Shown: positions 41,939-52,157 of the stretch, piece after piece
Position numbering within the stretch: the first letter of the stretch is position 1
Layout of the letters: each line of letters starts with the position of its first letter
NCBI RefSeq assembly: GCF_041296385.1
Contig: NW_027184084.1
Coordinates: 992,001-1,056,000, forward strand
Length of the DNA: 64,000 nt
From: Aphelocoma coerulescens
Lineage: Eukaryota > Chordata > Aves > Passeriformes > Corvidae
Reading direction: 5' to 3'
Program-made: the position numbers and the translations under genes
Notes under the pieces: generated by a model
Databases searched by the model: none
What the model was told of the DNA's origin: nothing
What the model saw: only the letters and a program-made list of their open reading frames with translations

Positions 41939-43059
41939 AGCTCTTCGCTGGTCTCCAAGGTGCTGTGCCAGTACCCCAAGAGAACATTCAGTCGCTCATG
42001 TGTAAAGAGTTCAAAAGGTTTAGTCAAGTCCGGCAGCCCCAGAGCTGGGGCTGACATCAAGGAATGTTTCAGCTGTTTAAATGCAGCCCTGGCATTCTCT
42101 GTCCACATAATTGTCCCCTTTTCAGCTGCTTTAAGGACCTCATATAGAGGTCTCACCAGTATATCATAGTTTAATATCCACAGGCAACACCAACCTACCA
42201 TTCCCAGGAAGGCCTGCATCTCCCTTATGGTATGGGGCTCTGGAAGTCAACAGATGGCTTCCTTCTGCTCTCTGCTGAGTTGTCGATGTCCATGGAAAAT
42301 TTCCAGGCCCAGGTATACTACTGTTTCCCTGGCAACCTGTGCCTTCTCTTTCGAGACCCAATACCCACTTTAGCCTAAAAAGTTCAACAGACTTACAGTG
42401 AGCTTGATGCAGTCATCTTGTGTCTTGGCCGCTATCAAGATATCATCCACATACTGGAGAACCGCTCCTCCTGGTTCTTGTTTCCTCCAGTCCTCAAGCT
42501 CCTTTGCCAGCTGGTTTCCGAATATGGTCGGGCTGTTTTTGAATCCTTGTGGTAAAACTGTCCAGGTGAGCTGGGTCTTTCTCCCTGTTTCTGGATTCTT
42601 CCACTCAAAAGCAAAGAGTTCTTGGCTATTTTTATGCACAGGAATGCAGAAAAAGGCATCCTTGAGATCTAAAACAGTGAACCACCCTAATTCATTTGTT
42701 AGTGTTGTCAAAAGTGTGTAAGGATTTGCTACCACTGGGTGTATGTCCTCTGTTATCTTGTTGATTTCCCTCAAATCCTGTACCAGCCTGTAGCTTTTAC
42801 CATCAGCTTTCTTTACTGGCAAGATTGGTGTGTTTTACCTGGATTCACATTCCACTAACACCCCAAATTTGAGAAACTTTTCAATCACAGGTACTAATCC
42901 CTTGCAAGCTTCTAATTTCAGAGGATATTGTCTTTGTCTTACTGGTGTAGCCCCTGCTTTGAGTGTGAAACTCACAGGTTCAGCTTTTCTGGATCTCCCA
43001 GGAGAATCATTGGCCCACACTATTTGAATGACAGCTTCTTCAACTTCTTTGGGAATTTT
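41939..43059 (-). pseudogene. pol: Gamma-ERV pol: reverse transcriptase
   Basis: RT in several frames on the minus strand: 43020-42835 (AGATPVRQRQYPL, N-terminal palm), 42822-42370 (VQDLREINKITEDIHP, DLKDAFFCIPVH, LPQGFKNSPTIFGNQL, catalytic YVDD at about 42452-42438), 42219-41914 (LGMVGWCCLWILNYDILVRPLYE, thumb and connection). Stops and frameshifts near 42825, 42365 and 42230 break it. The YVDD variant is standard for gammaretroviruses, unlike the YMDD of the class II elements here. Confidence 0.8.
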
Positions 43060-43400
43060 TCCATGGCATTCCTGTACAAGTATAGCAGCTGCTTAGATAA
43101 TTTTAGATTCTGGGATTATAACTTTCACTCCCCCTTCCTTTGCAAACTTAATTTCTGCTTCCAATTTTTCCAATAAATCTCTGCCCAATAATGGCATTGG
43201 GGAATTTGGCATATACAGGAACTGGTGAGTGACCCAGTGTTTTCCCAATTTAAATTTTAAAGGTTGGAGAAAATGCCTCGTTTCACTTACCCCAGTAGCT
43301 CCAATCACATCCACAGTATCTTGACTCAGTTTACCTTTTAAAGTATGTAACACAGAATACGTTGCCCCTGTATCAACCAGAAATTCAACATCATCATTCC
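43060..43400 (-). pseudogene. pro: Gamma-ERV protease
   Basis: Minus-strand frame with the active site LVDTGATYSV (about 43385-43355), TGVSETRHFLQPLKFKLG and PLLGRDLLEKL (about 43185-43150). The order and spacing are those of a gammaretroviral protease encoded in the pol frame. The gag-pol boundary lies at about 43450. Confidence 0.75.
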
Positions 43401-43558
43401 CCAGCTTAGCTACAACCGAAGGCTCTGCTGGGGTAGTTACCTTCGGTCCCCATCAGTCCGTATTTACAGTTAGTTCCAAAACTGGGGGCTTCTTTTCTGC
43501 TCGTGATGGATACTCATTTTTCCAGTGCCCCTGTTTTTTGCAAATTGCGCATTGGTCC
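43401..43558 (-). pseudogene. gag: Gamma-ERV nucleocapsid
   Basis: A single zinc knuckle, CAICKKQGHWKNE (about 43553-43515), in another frame than capsid. One knuckle is normal for gammaretroviruses. The last His-to-Cys position is not well preserved by eye. Confidence 0.6.
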
Positions 43559-44398
43559 TCAGATAGGGGAAAAGGGGGACCCCTTTGTCTCAGATGACTT
43601 TTCCTTATCATACTTCTTCTTGTAGTTGGGTTTATGATGTTTATCTTTGTCTGCTAATTCTCTGTTCTGGTATACCTTCCAGGCTACATTCAACAATTTA
43701 CTTATGTCCAGTGGCCCATCTATCTTTTGCAGCTTTTTCTTTATGTCATTAGCAGATTGACCTATAAACAGGTAGGCCAGGTGGATCTGCTGCTCAGGTG
43801 AGTCAGGGTCTAAGGTAGTGTATTTTTGTGCAGCCTCTTTAAGCCTACTTAGAAACTCTGTGGGGGTCTCATTTGGATTTTGTTTGATCTCATATAACCT
43901 AGCCCAATTCACTGCTTTAGTAACGGCACATTTTAACCCAACAACCACCCATTTTTGGTATCGCTTCAGCTTTTCCATCTGTTCTGGGACATTGGGATCC
44001 CAGCCAGGGTTTGCTAGGGGATAGATGTCATTAACTGACCCTTGGAGACTCCCAGTTGCAATTTGAGTTTCTATAGCAGATATAGCAGCTTTGTTGACCA
44101 TTTCTCTCTCTGTTTTATCCAATAATTCATCTAGCATAAAATTTAGATCACCCCAATCTGGGTTTTGGGATTTTATGGCCATTTCTACATGCATAGCTAC
44201 TGTCTCTGGGTTGTCCCTGTACTTCCCAATTGAGTTTTTCCACTGCTGTAATTCTCCGAGGGAAAATGGTGTCTTTATATAAATTACTCCTTGATTTCCC
44301 ACAACCTGTCTCAGAGGTGCTTCTAATGCAAGTTCTTCCTCCCCCTCTTTATCTGTTTTGGACCTTGTGTGTTTAGCGACGGGACTGACTGCTTTCAT
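43559..44398 (-). pseudogene. gag: Gamma-ERV gag capsid
   Basis: Open 279-codon frame with a gammaretroviral p30-type capsid: the PFSLGELQQWK N-terminus, the WDLN/NPDWGDLNFML region, the major-homology-like NPNETPTEFLSRLKEAAQKYT (about 43870-43810), and a Lys/Glu-rich charged tail (NREL...YKKKYDKEKSSETK) as in p30. The frame is lost on both sides relative to matrix and nucleocapsid. Confidence 0.85.
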
Positions 44399-44819
44399 AG
44401 CTTCTCGGGCTATCCTGCCCCTTCTTCTACCACCCTCCCTTCAGGAACCATCTGCATCAAAATCATCCCATTCGCTTTTAATTGAAATTGGTTCATTGGT
44501 TTTAAAGATTGTTCCAGCTGAATGTTGATCAGGAACTGTCTCGCTCTTTGCGGCAGTGGAGGGGTCGGGAGGCAGGGGCTGCAAGCAGCTTCTCCCGTCC
44601 CTAGCTCTGCAAGAGCTGCCTGGCTCGGGGCCATCCTGTCTGCCCTCAGCTTTAACATTGGCCGTGCCGCAGGGTGGGGAGAGCGACTGGCTCCTCCTGT
44701 CTCTGGCTCGGGAACTTGCGGTTCTCTGTATTGAGGAATGCCGTCGCAATTGCCCGTGTCCATTTCTGCCTTCACTTCCGAATTCAGAGTATTCGGGGAA
44801 AGGTGGCCAGCCTGCCCTT

Positions 44820-44905
44820 TCCCCTTCCCCGTCTCTGCCTCTGGAAAGGTCAGGGGGCGGTGGCAAATCTGCCCCTTCTCTGCCTCTGGAAAAGTCAGGG
44901 GCGGT
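44820..44905 (-). repeat. Tandem duplication coding LTFPEAE
   Basis: Two direct copies of about 45 bases inside the gag linker (plus-strand CTCTGCCTCTGGAAA repeated), with a partial third upstream. Confidence 0.75.
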
Positions 44906-44984
44906 GGCATACCTGCATCTCTCCCACCTCTGGGCCCGCCCTCCGCCCCTGACGAGGCTGGGGGCTGGGAGGCCCCGCGCCGCT

Positions 44985-45300
44985 CGTCTGGCTTGGAGCC
45001 GGCCGCTCGTCCCCTGCCCCTGCCCCCTGCTTGGACAGCGGCGGGGACAGCGGAGGCGGCGGCGGAGGCGGTGGCAGCGACGGCGGCTGCAGCGGAGGCG
45101 GAGGCGGAGGCGGCGGAGGCGGAGGCAGCGGAGGCGGCAGAGCCACCTCCACCCTTACTTGTGTGGGCTGCCTCGGCGGCAGAGGTGGCGGTGGCGGTTG
45201 CGGAGCCGCCGCTCCCCCATCCCCCACCCCCCCCCCATGCGGGCTGCCCCGGCGGTTGAATGGGGGGGGAAACCGCCCCCCCCCCCCCCCCCCCCCCCTT
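44985..45300 (-). repeat. GC-rich triplet-repeat tract in gag
   Basis: Imperfect GGC/GGA-type trinucleotide repeats (plus strand GGCGGAGGCGGA...) ending in a long C homopolymer. On the minus strand they read as Ala/Ser/Gly codons within gag. Confidence 0.85.
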
Positions 45301-45639
45301 GCGCAAAGCTGGTGCTACTATATCTGTATCTGTCATATCGATTTCTCTGTCCGTATTAGTATGTGAGTCAGCTTGCTGCGGCTTTTTCTTTCCCATTCTC
45401 CTCCTCAAAGTCATCTCCTTATTACTTTTGTCTACTACATATGCTTCTTCCCTGTTCAGATACATAGTAAAAAGTTCTGCATATCTTAGTTCATCAAACC
45501 TACGTAATGATCTCACTTCTACCATCAGGTCAGTAATGATGTTACTTTCCAAACTCCCATAGCGAGGCCAATTTCCTTGACTTAATTTTAAAGTCGGCCA
45601 AACCCGTGTGGACAGTCTGATCAATTCTCGGGTGTCCAA

Positions 45640-46349
45640 AGTAGTTTTTCACCCTGTCAGCCATCTCCAGTGTTTTATTATCAACTCTAATGGGCTGTTA
45701 TGAGGGATTTTTTCATTCACACCACCCATGTTTGCTCACAGACAGAAAAGCTCTGCCAGAGGGAAGGTTTTAACTCCGGGATTCAGCCTGCAATCTGGCC
45801 TTGGAATTCCGATTTCCCAGGCAGGTTATCTAGGTTACTACACAAACACTTCAAAACAGCACTTTAAAATACTAAAAAGCAACTAGTTTTAGCAAACAGT
45901 AAATGCGAGCGCGCAAAAATCTGGTCTCAAAAGGATTCGAACCCACAACTTCCTGACGTCCCAACCAACCAACCAAGCAACCAACCTCTGAGCCACTCCT
46001 GCAGCTGCATAGGGTGCAGCCTCTGTCCTCCTGTGGACTCCACGGAGGGCGTCCCCTCCTTTCCACAGTTTGCAGGGGAAAAGTTTAAGCTTTCCCCTTT
46101 CGTGGGCTTCTCTGCTCCCAACCTTTCCAACCCCCTCGGAGATCTCCTTCCCTAGTGCTAGCACAGTCTTGGTAGTATCGGTCCTCTTTTCACTCACCTC
46201 TTTCCTTGCTTCTGCCTTTCCATGCTGGATCCTAAAGTCCTGGTCACAGTCTTAGATTGTTGCTTCGGCCCCTCTGTAATTTGCCAGCAAAGAGAGGGGC
46301 AAAGCAAGATGTGTTCCAACCCAAGACTGCAAGTTTCAAGGTCTTTAGG
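45640..46349 (-). other. Gamma-ERV leader
   Basis: Leader between primer site and gag. The first gag codons probably start at an ATG near 45664 in another frame. It contains a tRNA-like stretch (45905-46010). The rest (46010-46340) is unremarkable on the minus strand; a packaging signal would be expected here but I cannot point to one. Confidence 0.5.
45915..46002 (-). other. tRNA-like sequence in the leader (pseudogene or SINE-type head)
   Basis: On the minus strand an A-box-like AGTGGCTCAGAGGTTGG and a perfect B-box-like GGTTCGAATCC lie about 50 bases apart, followed by TTTTGAGACCA. Between them is a repeated GGTT stretch. The acceptor ends do not pair well, so it is not a working tRNA gene. 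It could be a tRNA fragment copied into the viral leader. Confidence 0.45.
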
Positions 46350-46367
46350 GTCCCTTCGTGGTTGCCA
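46350..46367 (-). promoter_or_regulatory. Gamma-ERV primer binding site
   Basis: Minus-strand TGGCAACCACGAAGGGAC next to the LTR end. It looks like the complement of a tRNA ending GTCCCTTCGTGGT(T/C)GCCA, probably tRNA-Arg. The assignment is tentative. Confidence 0.5.
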
Positions 46368-46371
46368 GCAA

Positions 46372-46936
46372 CTGATGCCTTTTCCTGGTCTTAAAATCAA
46401 GAGTCGTACACGGTTAGAAGGGGAAAAGGGATCTTACCTGGGTATTTATTTTAAGGATCCTTAGGTGCACATGTCCAGGTCATATGCATCGAGATGCACC
46501 CCGCCGAGTGTGCCCCCAAAGATAGGGTATAACATTATAGGTTTTACTAATTAGCATATCTATCAAAGATTCCCCAATGAGAGGCTCAAGTGAGACCCCC
46601 TTCCCAAGGAACCTTCCCCTGGATGGTTCTATCTTGGTTTACAGAATGTGTTCTGGAGAGGACCTTGGGGTCTGGGGCACACTGATCCCTAGCTACGAAG
46701 CTTCTAAAATGTTTAGTCTCTTAGCTTGACAAACAAGTCCAAGAATGTAGGCAAAAAGCACTAGGAATACAGAAGTTGTAAGAAGGTATAACAGGGGTAT
46801 AAAAGAAAAGGCAAAAAATCTTCATGGCATCAATGTGACTGTAATTTCTCAAGCCAAGTGACCTCCTGCTTGGGCCCTTACAGAAGTACCCCAAACCCTC
46901 ACTGGAATTGGGGGAAGCAGTCGCACTTTTCAAAGC
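46372..46936 (-). mobile_element. Gamma-ERV 5' LTR
   Basis: About 565 bp on the minus strand from TGGTGGCTTTGAAAAG to around the CATCA near 46373, with a minus-strand AATAAA at about 46448. No second copy exists, so both edges are estimates: the right one from the start of ERV-M protease homology, the left one from the primer site. Confidence 0.55.
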
Positions 46937-48177
46937 CACCATCTAATTGAAGTGATGGGACCAGAGCACCACACAGCTTCTATTAAACCATTTGTTCTAC
47001 CTGTACCCATGGTGTTATGGGGACGCGATTTACTTTCCCAATGGGGTCTTAAAATTCAGTCTGATTTTTGACAGGGGCCATTGTGGTGTGCGACACCCTG
47101 AAATTAACGTGGAAAACTGAGAATCCTATTTGGGTGGATCAGTGGCCCCTGTCGCTAATTAGATTACATGTACTCACTGAACTTATCCAGGAACAGCTTC
47201 AAAAAGGGCACATAGTCCCATCCACCAGTCCTTGGAACTCACCTGTGTTTGTTATTCAGAAACAAACTGACAAGTGGCGCTTGCTCCATGACCTTCTCAA
47301 AATTAATGCTGTTATAGAGGACATGGGAGCCTTTCAACCTGGTCTCCCATCTCCTACCATGATCCCTTGAGACTGGCATTTGACAGTCATTGATTTGAAG
47401 GATTGCTTTTTTACCATTCCTTTGCATCCTGATGATGCTTCTAAATTTGCTTTTTCTGTCCCAAGCACTAACATGCAAGCACCCTTGCAAAGATATCATT
47501 GGGTTGTCCTACCACAGGGAATGAAGAATAGCCCTACTATTTGTCAGTGGTTTATTGCAAGGGTCCTCAGTCCCATCCACCAGAAAATGCCTGATGTTCT
47601 CCTGTATCATTGCATGGATGACATTCTTGTAGCAGCAGAGAAACAAGAGGTTATGGAGGAAGCCCTAGCCCTTGTCATTGCTGCTGTAACCCAAGCGAGA
47701 CTTTGTGTTACTCCCGAAAAAATCCAGCACCAGCCCCCTTGGAAATACCTCGGCTGGAGTATCAGGACCCAGACTATTTCCCCTCAACCTTTACAAATTC
47801 AATCAGAAATTCACACCTTACATGATGCCCAAAAACTTTTGGGAACCATTAATTGGATTAGTCCTTTGTTAGGAATTTCCAATGCAGATTTGAGCCCTTT
47901 GTTTGCTTTGCTAAAAGGGGAGCCAAATCTTTTGTCGCCTTGGCAGCTTACACCTGAAGCTTTCCAAGCACTGCAACAAGTAGCTGATGCTATTTCAGAC
48001 CACCAAGCGGCCCAATGGGCCCCTGAGTTACCTTTTTGTTTAATAATTCTTAACCCAGCTAAGCAAGCCCATGCTTTGATCTATCAGTGGGATCCTAATG
48101 CACCAGACCCTTTGCTGATTATAGAATGGATTTTTTTGTCACACCACATATCTAAGACCATAAGCACTCAACATTAA
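46937..48177 (+). pseudogene. pol: ERV-M pol: protease end and RT
   Basis: The first 110 bases give the end of protease (VLWGRDLLSQWG). RT follows in one frame from about 47068: [26 protein letters not shown], then TGA at 47368-47370, then DLKDCFFTIPL, LPQGMKNSPTICQWF, and a catalytic motif read as CMDD (about 47611-47622) in place of YMDD. The Tyr-to-Cys change would impair polymerisation. The frame closes at TAA 48175-48177 and continues in phase. So the gene shows in-frame nonsense codons but no frameshift after 47068. Confidence 0.82.
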
Positions 48178-49704
48178 ATGATTGCTTTGCTCATTGTAAA
48201 AGCCCAACAAAGATTAACCACACTTGCAGGTGTGGATTTTTGTTTGATCTGTTTACCTATTACTTCTGTTTATTTGCAGTGGTTGTTGCAACAGTCCAAA
48301 ACGTTTCAAATGGCCCTGGCTGATTTTTCTGGACAACTTTCTTCACATCCCCCAAAGCACAAGCTGGTGGCAGCCAGTTTTAATTTCTTAACGCAACCCA
48401 AAAGAAGCGAAATTCCTTTGCATGCTTTAACTGTCTTCACAGACGGATCTGGCTGCACACAGAAGTCAGTGCTACTTTGGTGGGACACAGAATCCGACCG
48501 GAGGGATTCAGATGTTGCTACTGGTTCAGGTTCTCCTCAAATTGTTGAATTGGCAGCTGTTGTACGAGCCTTTCAGCAATGGCCTATCCCTTTTAACTTA
48601 ATTACAGATTCTGCTTGTGTTGCAGGGATCATTGAGAGAGCTGAAGCTGCCATACTGAAGGAAGTGTCTAATGCGGAATTGTTTCAATGGTTACAACAAC
48701 TTGTTTTCCTTTTAGATGCTAGGCAACAGACTTACTTTGCAATGCATGTTCATTCTCACACTAATTTGCCCGGTTTTATTGCAGAAGGAAATTGCCAGGC
48801 AGACTTACTTACTTTACTTGTTCAAGTATTGCCTGACCAATTTGCCCAAGCAAAACTTAGCCATTCTTTTTTTCACCAGAATGCTGCTGCCCTGGCACGC
48901 GCTTTTGATTTGACTAATCACCAGGCCTCCATCATTGTTGCTGTATGCCCTGACTGCCAGAGGCACTCCTTTCCCTCCATTGTGGGAGGTGTTAACCCTA
49001 GAAGACTCCAAAGCCTTCAATTATGGCAAAAGGATGTCACTCATTTTTCAGAATTTGGTCAGCTCAAATACATCCACTCCATATACACCTTTTCAGGCAC
49101 TTCATCTGCATCCTGTTATACAGGAGAAGCAGCAAAAGACGTTCACCGCCATTTTGAGAGTGCTTTTGCAGTACTAGGCATTCCCTCGCAAGTCAAAACT
49201 GACAATAGCCCAGCATATACTTCCCAGAGTGTTGCAAATTTTCTTGCCCTATGGGGAGTAATGCATGTCACGGGGATTCCCCATTCTCTGACAGGCCAAT
49301 CTATAATTGAAAGAGCCCATGCTTCATTTAAGCGTCTTTTGTTACAACAGAAAGGGGGAATGGGGAATGTTACCCCAGCCGAGCGATTACAGAAGGCATT
49401 GTATGTTTTTAATTTTTTAAATTACTCATTAATGGATCCTAAACCTCCAATTGTAAGGCACTTGAGCAATAATTCTCAACTAGAAGTCAAACAAAATGCC
49501 CCGGTGCTCATTAGAGATCCAGAATCAGGTAAGGTTCTGGGACCATACCCCCTTGTCACATGGGGAAGAGGTTATGCTTGTGTCTCCACAGAGAATGGTC
49601 TGAGGTGGAACATGAAACCATTTCAAGAATCTTTGAACATCTCTCCTACATCGGATCCTGACCAGCCTTGCTCTGGCGCTTCATCCCCGGCTTCGCTTTC
49701 TTAG
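48178..49704 (+). pseudogene. pol: ERV-M pol: RNase H and integrase
   Basis: Same frame as the preceding RT, open for 508 codons. RNase H (VFTDGSGC, TDSACVAG) and integrase: HHCC (HQNAAALA...CPDC), catalytic KDVTH (about 49035), TDNSPAYTS (about 49200) and IIERAHASFK (about 49310), and C-terminal WGRGYACVSTENGLRW. The strand after the first catalytic Asp reads IYTFSG where relatives have IDTFSG. The tail stops at 49704. No env: 245 bases of 3' untranslated sequence follow. Confidence 0.82.
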
Positions 49705-49949
49705 ACCATCAAGCCTTCCAAAGCAGTGGCACTAAATTGAAAGTTGTTAGCGATGGAAACTAGTTTGAACAACTGTTTGGAGGGTAGGGGCTTGCTGGCT
49801 AGCTTAAAAGCTTGTTGAAAACAGGAATTTATGGTTTTGGTATGTTGTTGCTTTTAATGATTTGCTTGCTGTGTATTTTGCAATGGATTCAAAAATTGTT
49901 AGACAAGTCTATGAAAAGGATTTTAATAGTGGAACAGAAAGGGGGAGAT
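49705..49949 (+). other. ERV-M 3' untranslated region with polypurine tract
   Basis: Short AT-rich region ending in GAAAGGGGGAGAT, the polypurine tract, directly before the 3' LTR. Confidence 0.75.
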
Positions 49950-50262
49950 ATGGTGAGGTAGTTGGGAAGTCGAGCAGAAAGTTATGCAGAGTTGGTAAGC
50001 GATGTGGACATTTTAACCTTAGTGGGCCACAAGCCCTGGGGACAGCAAACAAGAACTTGAAGATAGTAGAAGGAACGTTATGTATTACATTGTGTCTTGT
50101 TTAAAGGTAATCATGCCAGACGGTGGTTAATCAATGTTGCCAGGAAACATGAATATTGCGGTTTTTACTAGGGTAGTAGAAAGAGTATATAAGCCATGCT
50201 GTAGAAACAATAAATCGGCTTTTGCTTGCATCAAGCTGAGTCCCATCTCTCAATCACTGTCA
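49950..50262 (+). mobile_element. ERV-M 3' LTR
   Basis: 313 bp, the partner of 13839-14151, with the same TATATAAG and AATAAA. It ends TGTCA and is followed by CCCCTCT, the target duplication shared with 13832-13838. Confidence 0.87.
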
Positions 50263-51441
50263 CCCCTCTGCCTTTATCTGCTTCCCTACAGTATCTAGCA
50301 GTGTGCGATATGCATATGCCAAGGCCCAGCATATTGCAATGAGCTTTTTCTCATTAGAATTGTCATTGCACTTCTCTTTCAGGTATTTCCCCACCTCAGC
50401 TGGGTTCTGAATTTGTTCAGGGGGGAAATTCCAAGCTATTGGGTCAGAGAATTCCTTCAGGGTTTGGCCCATATCCTCCCATTCCCCACACCACTCAAGA
50501 TTTTCCACCTCTGGGTCAGGTGTCTCATCAGTCACCCTGAGAATCTGAGCTCTCATTCTAGACAAGCTGCAGACCATATAGAGGAAGCTTACCAGATAAA
50601 ATACCAGGAAGGTGGTCTCTAACATCCAGGGGAAACTGAACAATCTTAAAAGATAATGTATCAAATTTAAAGGGGAAGGAGATGAAAGGCTGGCAAACCC
50701 CATCTCCTGCTCCTCTAACAATCTGGGTACAATTACTAATAAACCCCCAAAACAGGCTACTGAAACTAGGACTGGGGTTAGGATGCAGAAACTGTCATAC
50801 ATGTGGTGGCCGATTGACCTGTGGTACAAGAGACAGAGAGAGTTCTTAGTAAGACAGTCTCTGGATCCAAAGACTTATCGGTTATGGTGAGGGAAAGAAG
50901 CCTCTCCCAGGATGCCTTGTTCAGTTATGGTAATGTACCCCAGTTATGCTTCCCGGGTTGGCTCCTGGTGTTAGCCACACCCCTGTACTTAAGGTTGAGC
51001 TGTCATGTGCTCGGGGTCATTTGCCTCTGGAAACCTTCACAAGTTGTAGCAATAAACTGCTTTCTGTGGAACTCTAAGCAAGGACCCTTCTCAACTCCTT
51101 GCAGTTGGCTTAATATTACTGGAGCCATCCCTGCATCTGTGTGCTCATGCACGTGAGCCACAGAGCTGGCAGGGAACCCAGTAATACATACACATTTTTA
51201 ACAACTGCCAGTACCTCTGTTGACTTTTTATAAATCATTATCACAAGCATAGCAAAATAGAAATCTGTATTGGTGCCCCTGCTCTGTAAAAGTTACATAT
51301 CAGGGACAAAATCGGGGCTATTTGTGGATAGGCAAACAGGCCTAGGGACCAGAAAGACATTAGTACCTCAAGCCAGAGAGACAGTATGAACTCAACCAAC
51401 ATGGTGACTACTTTACCCCAATACAAGGTAATTAAAACCAA
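50263..51441 (-). pseudogene. gag: ERV-L (minus) gag, N-terminal membrane part
   Basis: N-terminus of the ERV-L gag whose remainder is at 12717-13838. The first codons (51441, MVLITLYWGKV) and hydrophobic spans (VEFILSLWLEVLMSFW; ILSLICNFY) correspond to 18397 onward. An LTR (50820-51162) interrupts it near the KNVYVLLGSLPALW segment. The second part (50819-50263) has two more strongly hydrophobic spans (ILTPVLVSVACFGGLLVIV; LFSFPWMLETTFLVFYLVSFLYMV) and an acidic cytosolic-type region, ending in phase with 13838. This copy has a different sequence from the plus-strand ERV-L but the same layout. Confidence 0.7.
50820..51162 (+). mobile_element. Solo LTR inside ERV-L (minus) gag
   Basis: About 343 bp, TGTGGTACAAG to GAGCCACA, with AATAAA at about 51049-51054 and a TATA-like TACTTAAGG near 50985. 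The flanks GACC and GAGC would fit a 4-bp duplication with one change. The edges are set from where the gag homology breaks. Confidence 0.6.
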
Positions 51442-51512
51442 ACCAAAATGTAATTAATACAGGGGTTTTTTTCACTTTCCTTTGAGACACCTGCTGGGCA
51501 CCACTAATTATT

Positions 51513-52157
51513 TGTGCTGGTTTGAGACAAATTCAGAGGAACTTCCAAATTTGAACATCCTCTGATAGAAGGCAGGTTACAGCCATCCCTCCCCCATCAG
51601 GTTCGGGAAAATAAATTTTTCCTTGGAGGAAAGTGAAAGGGAAAAAAGCTATTTATTTAACAGACACTATGCACAATGGGAAAAGAATAATGCTAAATAA
51701 TAAAACTTCTCACTGTGGAGAGAAATCTGGGAAGATTTCAGTCCTTTCTGTGGGTGTGGTCTCTCTCTCTCTCTTCTCTGGAGCTGGATTCAACACAGGC
51801 CCCTCCAGGCCTCAGTGGAAAGCTCTCCCAGTGAGTTCTGGTGTTGTCAACAGTTCCAGAAGAGAAGAAGAAGCAGCCGAAGTCCCAGGAAAAAAAGTTT
51901 AACTCTGTCTCTCTCTGGACAAACAGAGCCGAAAGCTGGCTGAAAAGCAGCAAAAGGGTGCTTCCTCTGCTCTTACCATCGCAGAAGCTATCTCTGTGTC
52001 CTTGAACACAAAACTGCTTTGAAAAGTTCATCTGGCTTTTTTTTTTCTTTTCTCTTGCACCCAATTTTAAAGACACAGAAAGGCACAGGAATCATGTCTG
52101 GGCATAGAGCGGCAATAGGGGATACACATCATAAAGTCACCCCAAGACAAGGCCTAT
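51513..52157 (-). mobile_element. LTR, probably the 5' LTR of ERV-L (minus)
   Basis: The plus-strand TGTGCTGGTTTGAG at 51513 is the inverted end of the LTR (minus-strand end CCAGCACA). A minus-strand AATAAA lies at about 51648. A degenerate primer-site-like TGGTGCCCAGCAGG (minus) is nine bases beyond. It stands directly upstream of the ERV-L gag start, as expected. The right edge is uncertain and set at the start of gammaretroviral pol homology. Confidence 0.5.

Larger units (their letters stand above)
44410..45639 (-). pseudogene. gag: Gamma-ERV gag matrix and expanded low-complexity linker
   Basis: Open 409-codon frame. The N-terminal ~85 residues are matrix-like (SQGNWPRYGSLESNIITDLMVEVRSLRRF); the true start is probably upstream in another frame near 45664. 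After a basic-acidic stretch comes a Gly/Ala/Ser/Thr-dominated linker (about residues 110-215) encoded by GGC/GCC/GCT-type triplet runs (44985-45300), including a C-run of about 22 bases on the plus strand (45277-45298). Next are repeats of LTFPEAE (44820-44905). The expansion makes this matrix-to-capsid linker much longer than usual. Confidence 0.75.
40300..46936 (-). mobile_element. Gammaretrovirus-like ERV (minus), 3' end missing
   Basis: A class I ERV with a 5' LTR (about 46372-46936), primer site, leader, gag (matrix, capsid, one zinc knuckle), protease, RT, RNase H and integrase, all on the minus strand. It ends abruptly in the integrase codons for ILYGR, against an unrelated LTR; env and its own 3' LTR are absent. 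It sits in the ERV-M protease region. Confidence 0.8.
13839..50262 (+). mobile_element. ERV-M: class II provirus expanded to 36 kb by nested insertions
   Basis: The 313-bp LTR at 13839-14151 and its close match at 49950-50262 are the two ends of one provirus. Both are flanked by CCCCTCT (13832-13838 and 50263-50269). Across the two flanks the minus-strand ERV-L gag frame is continuous if the provirus and one copy of the duplication are removed. The provirus's own genes are gag (14298-15163 and 17364-17640), dUTPase (about 17641-17752 and 24538-24832) and protease end to integrase (46937-49704). Everything else inside arrived later. Part of the capsid and most of the protease are missing. Confidence 0.82.

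Noticed and set aside
44556..45359. 267-codon plus-strand frame rich in Arg
   Set aside because: It is the antisense of the triplet-repeat part of gammaretroviral gag; the Arg runs are just complements of the repeat.
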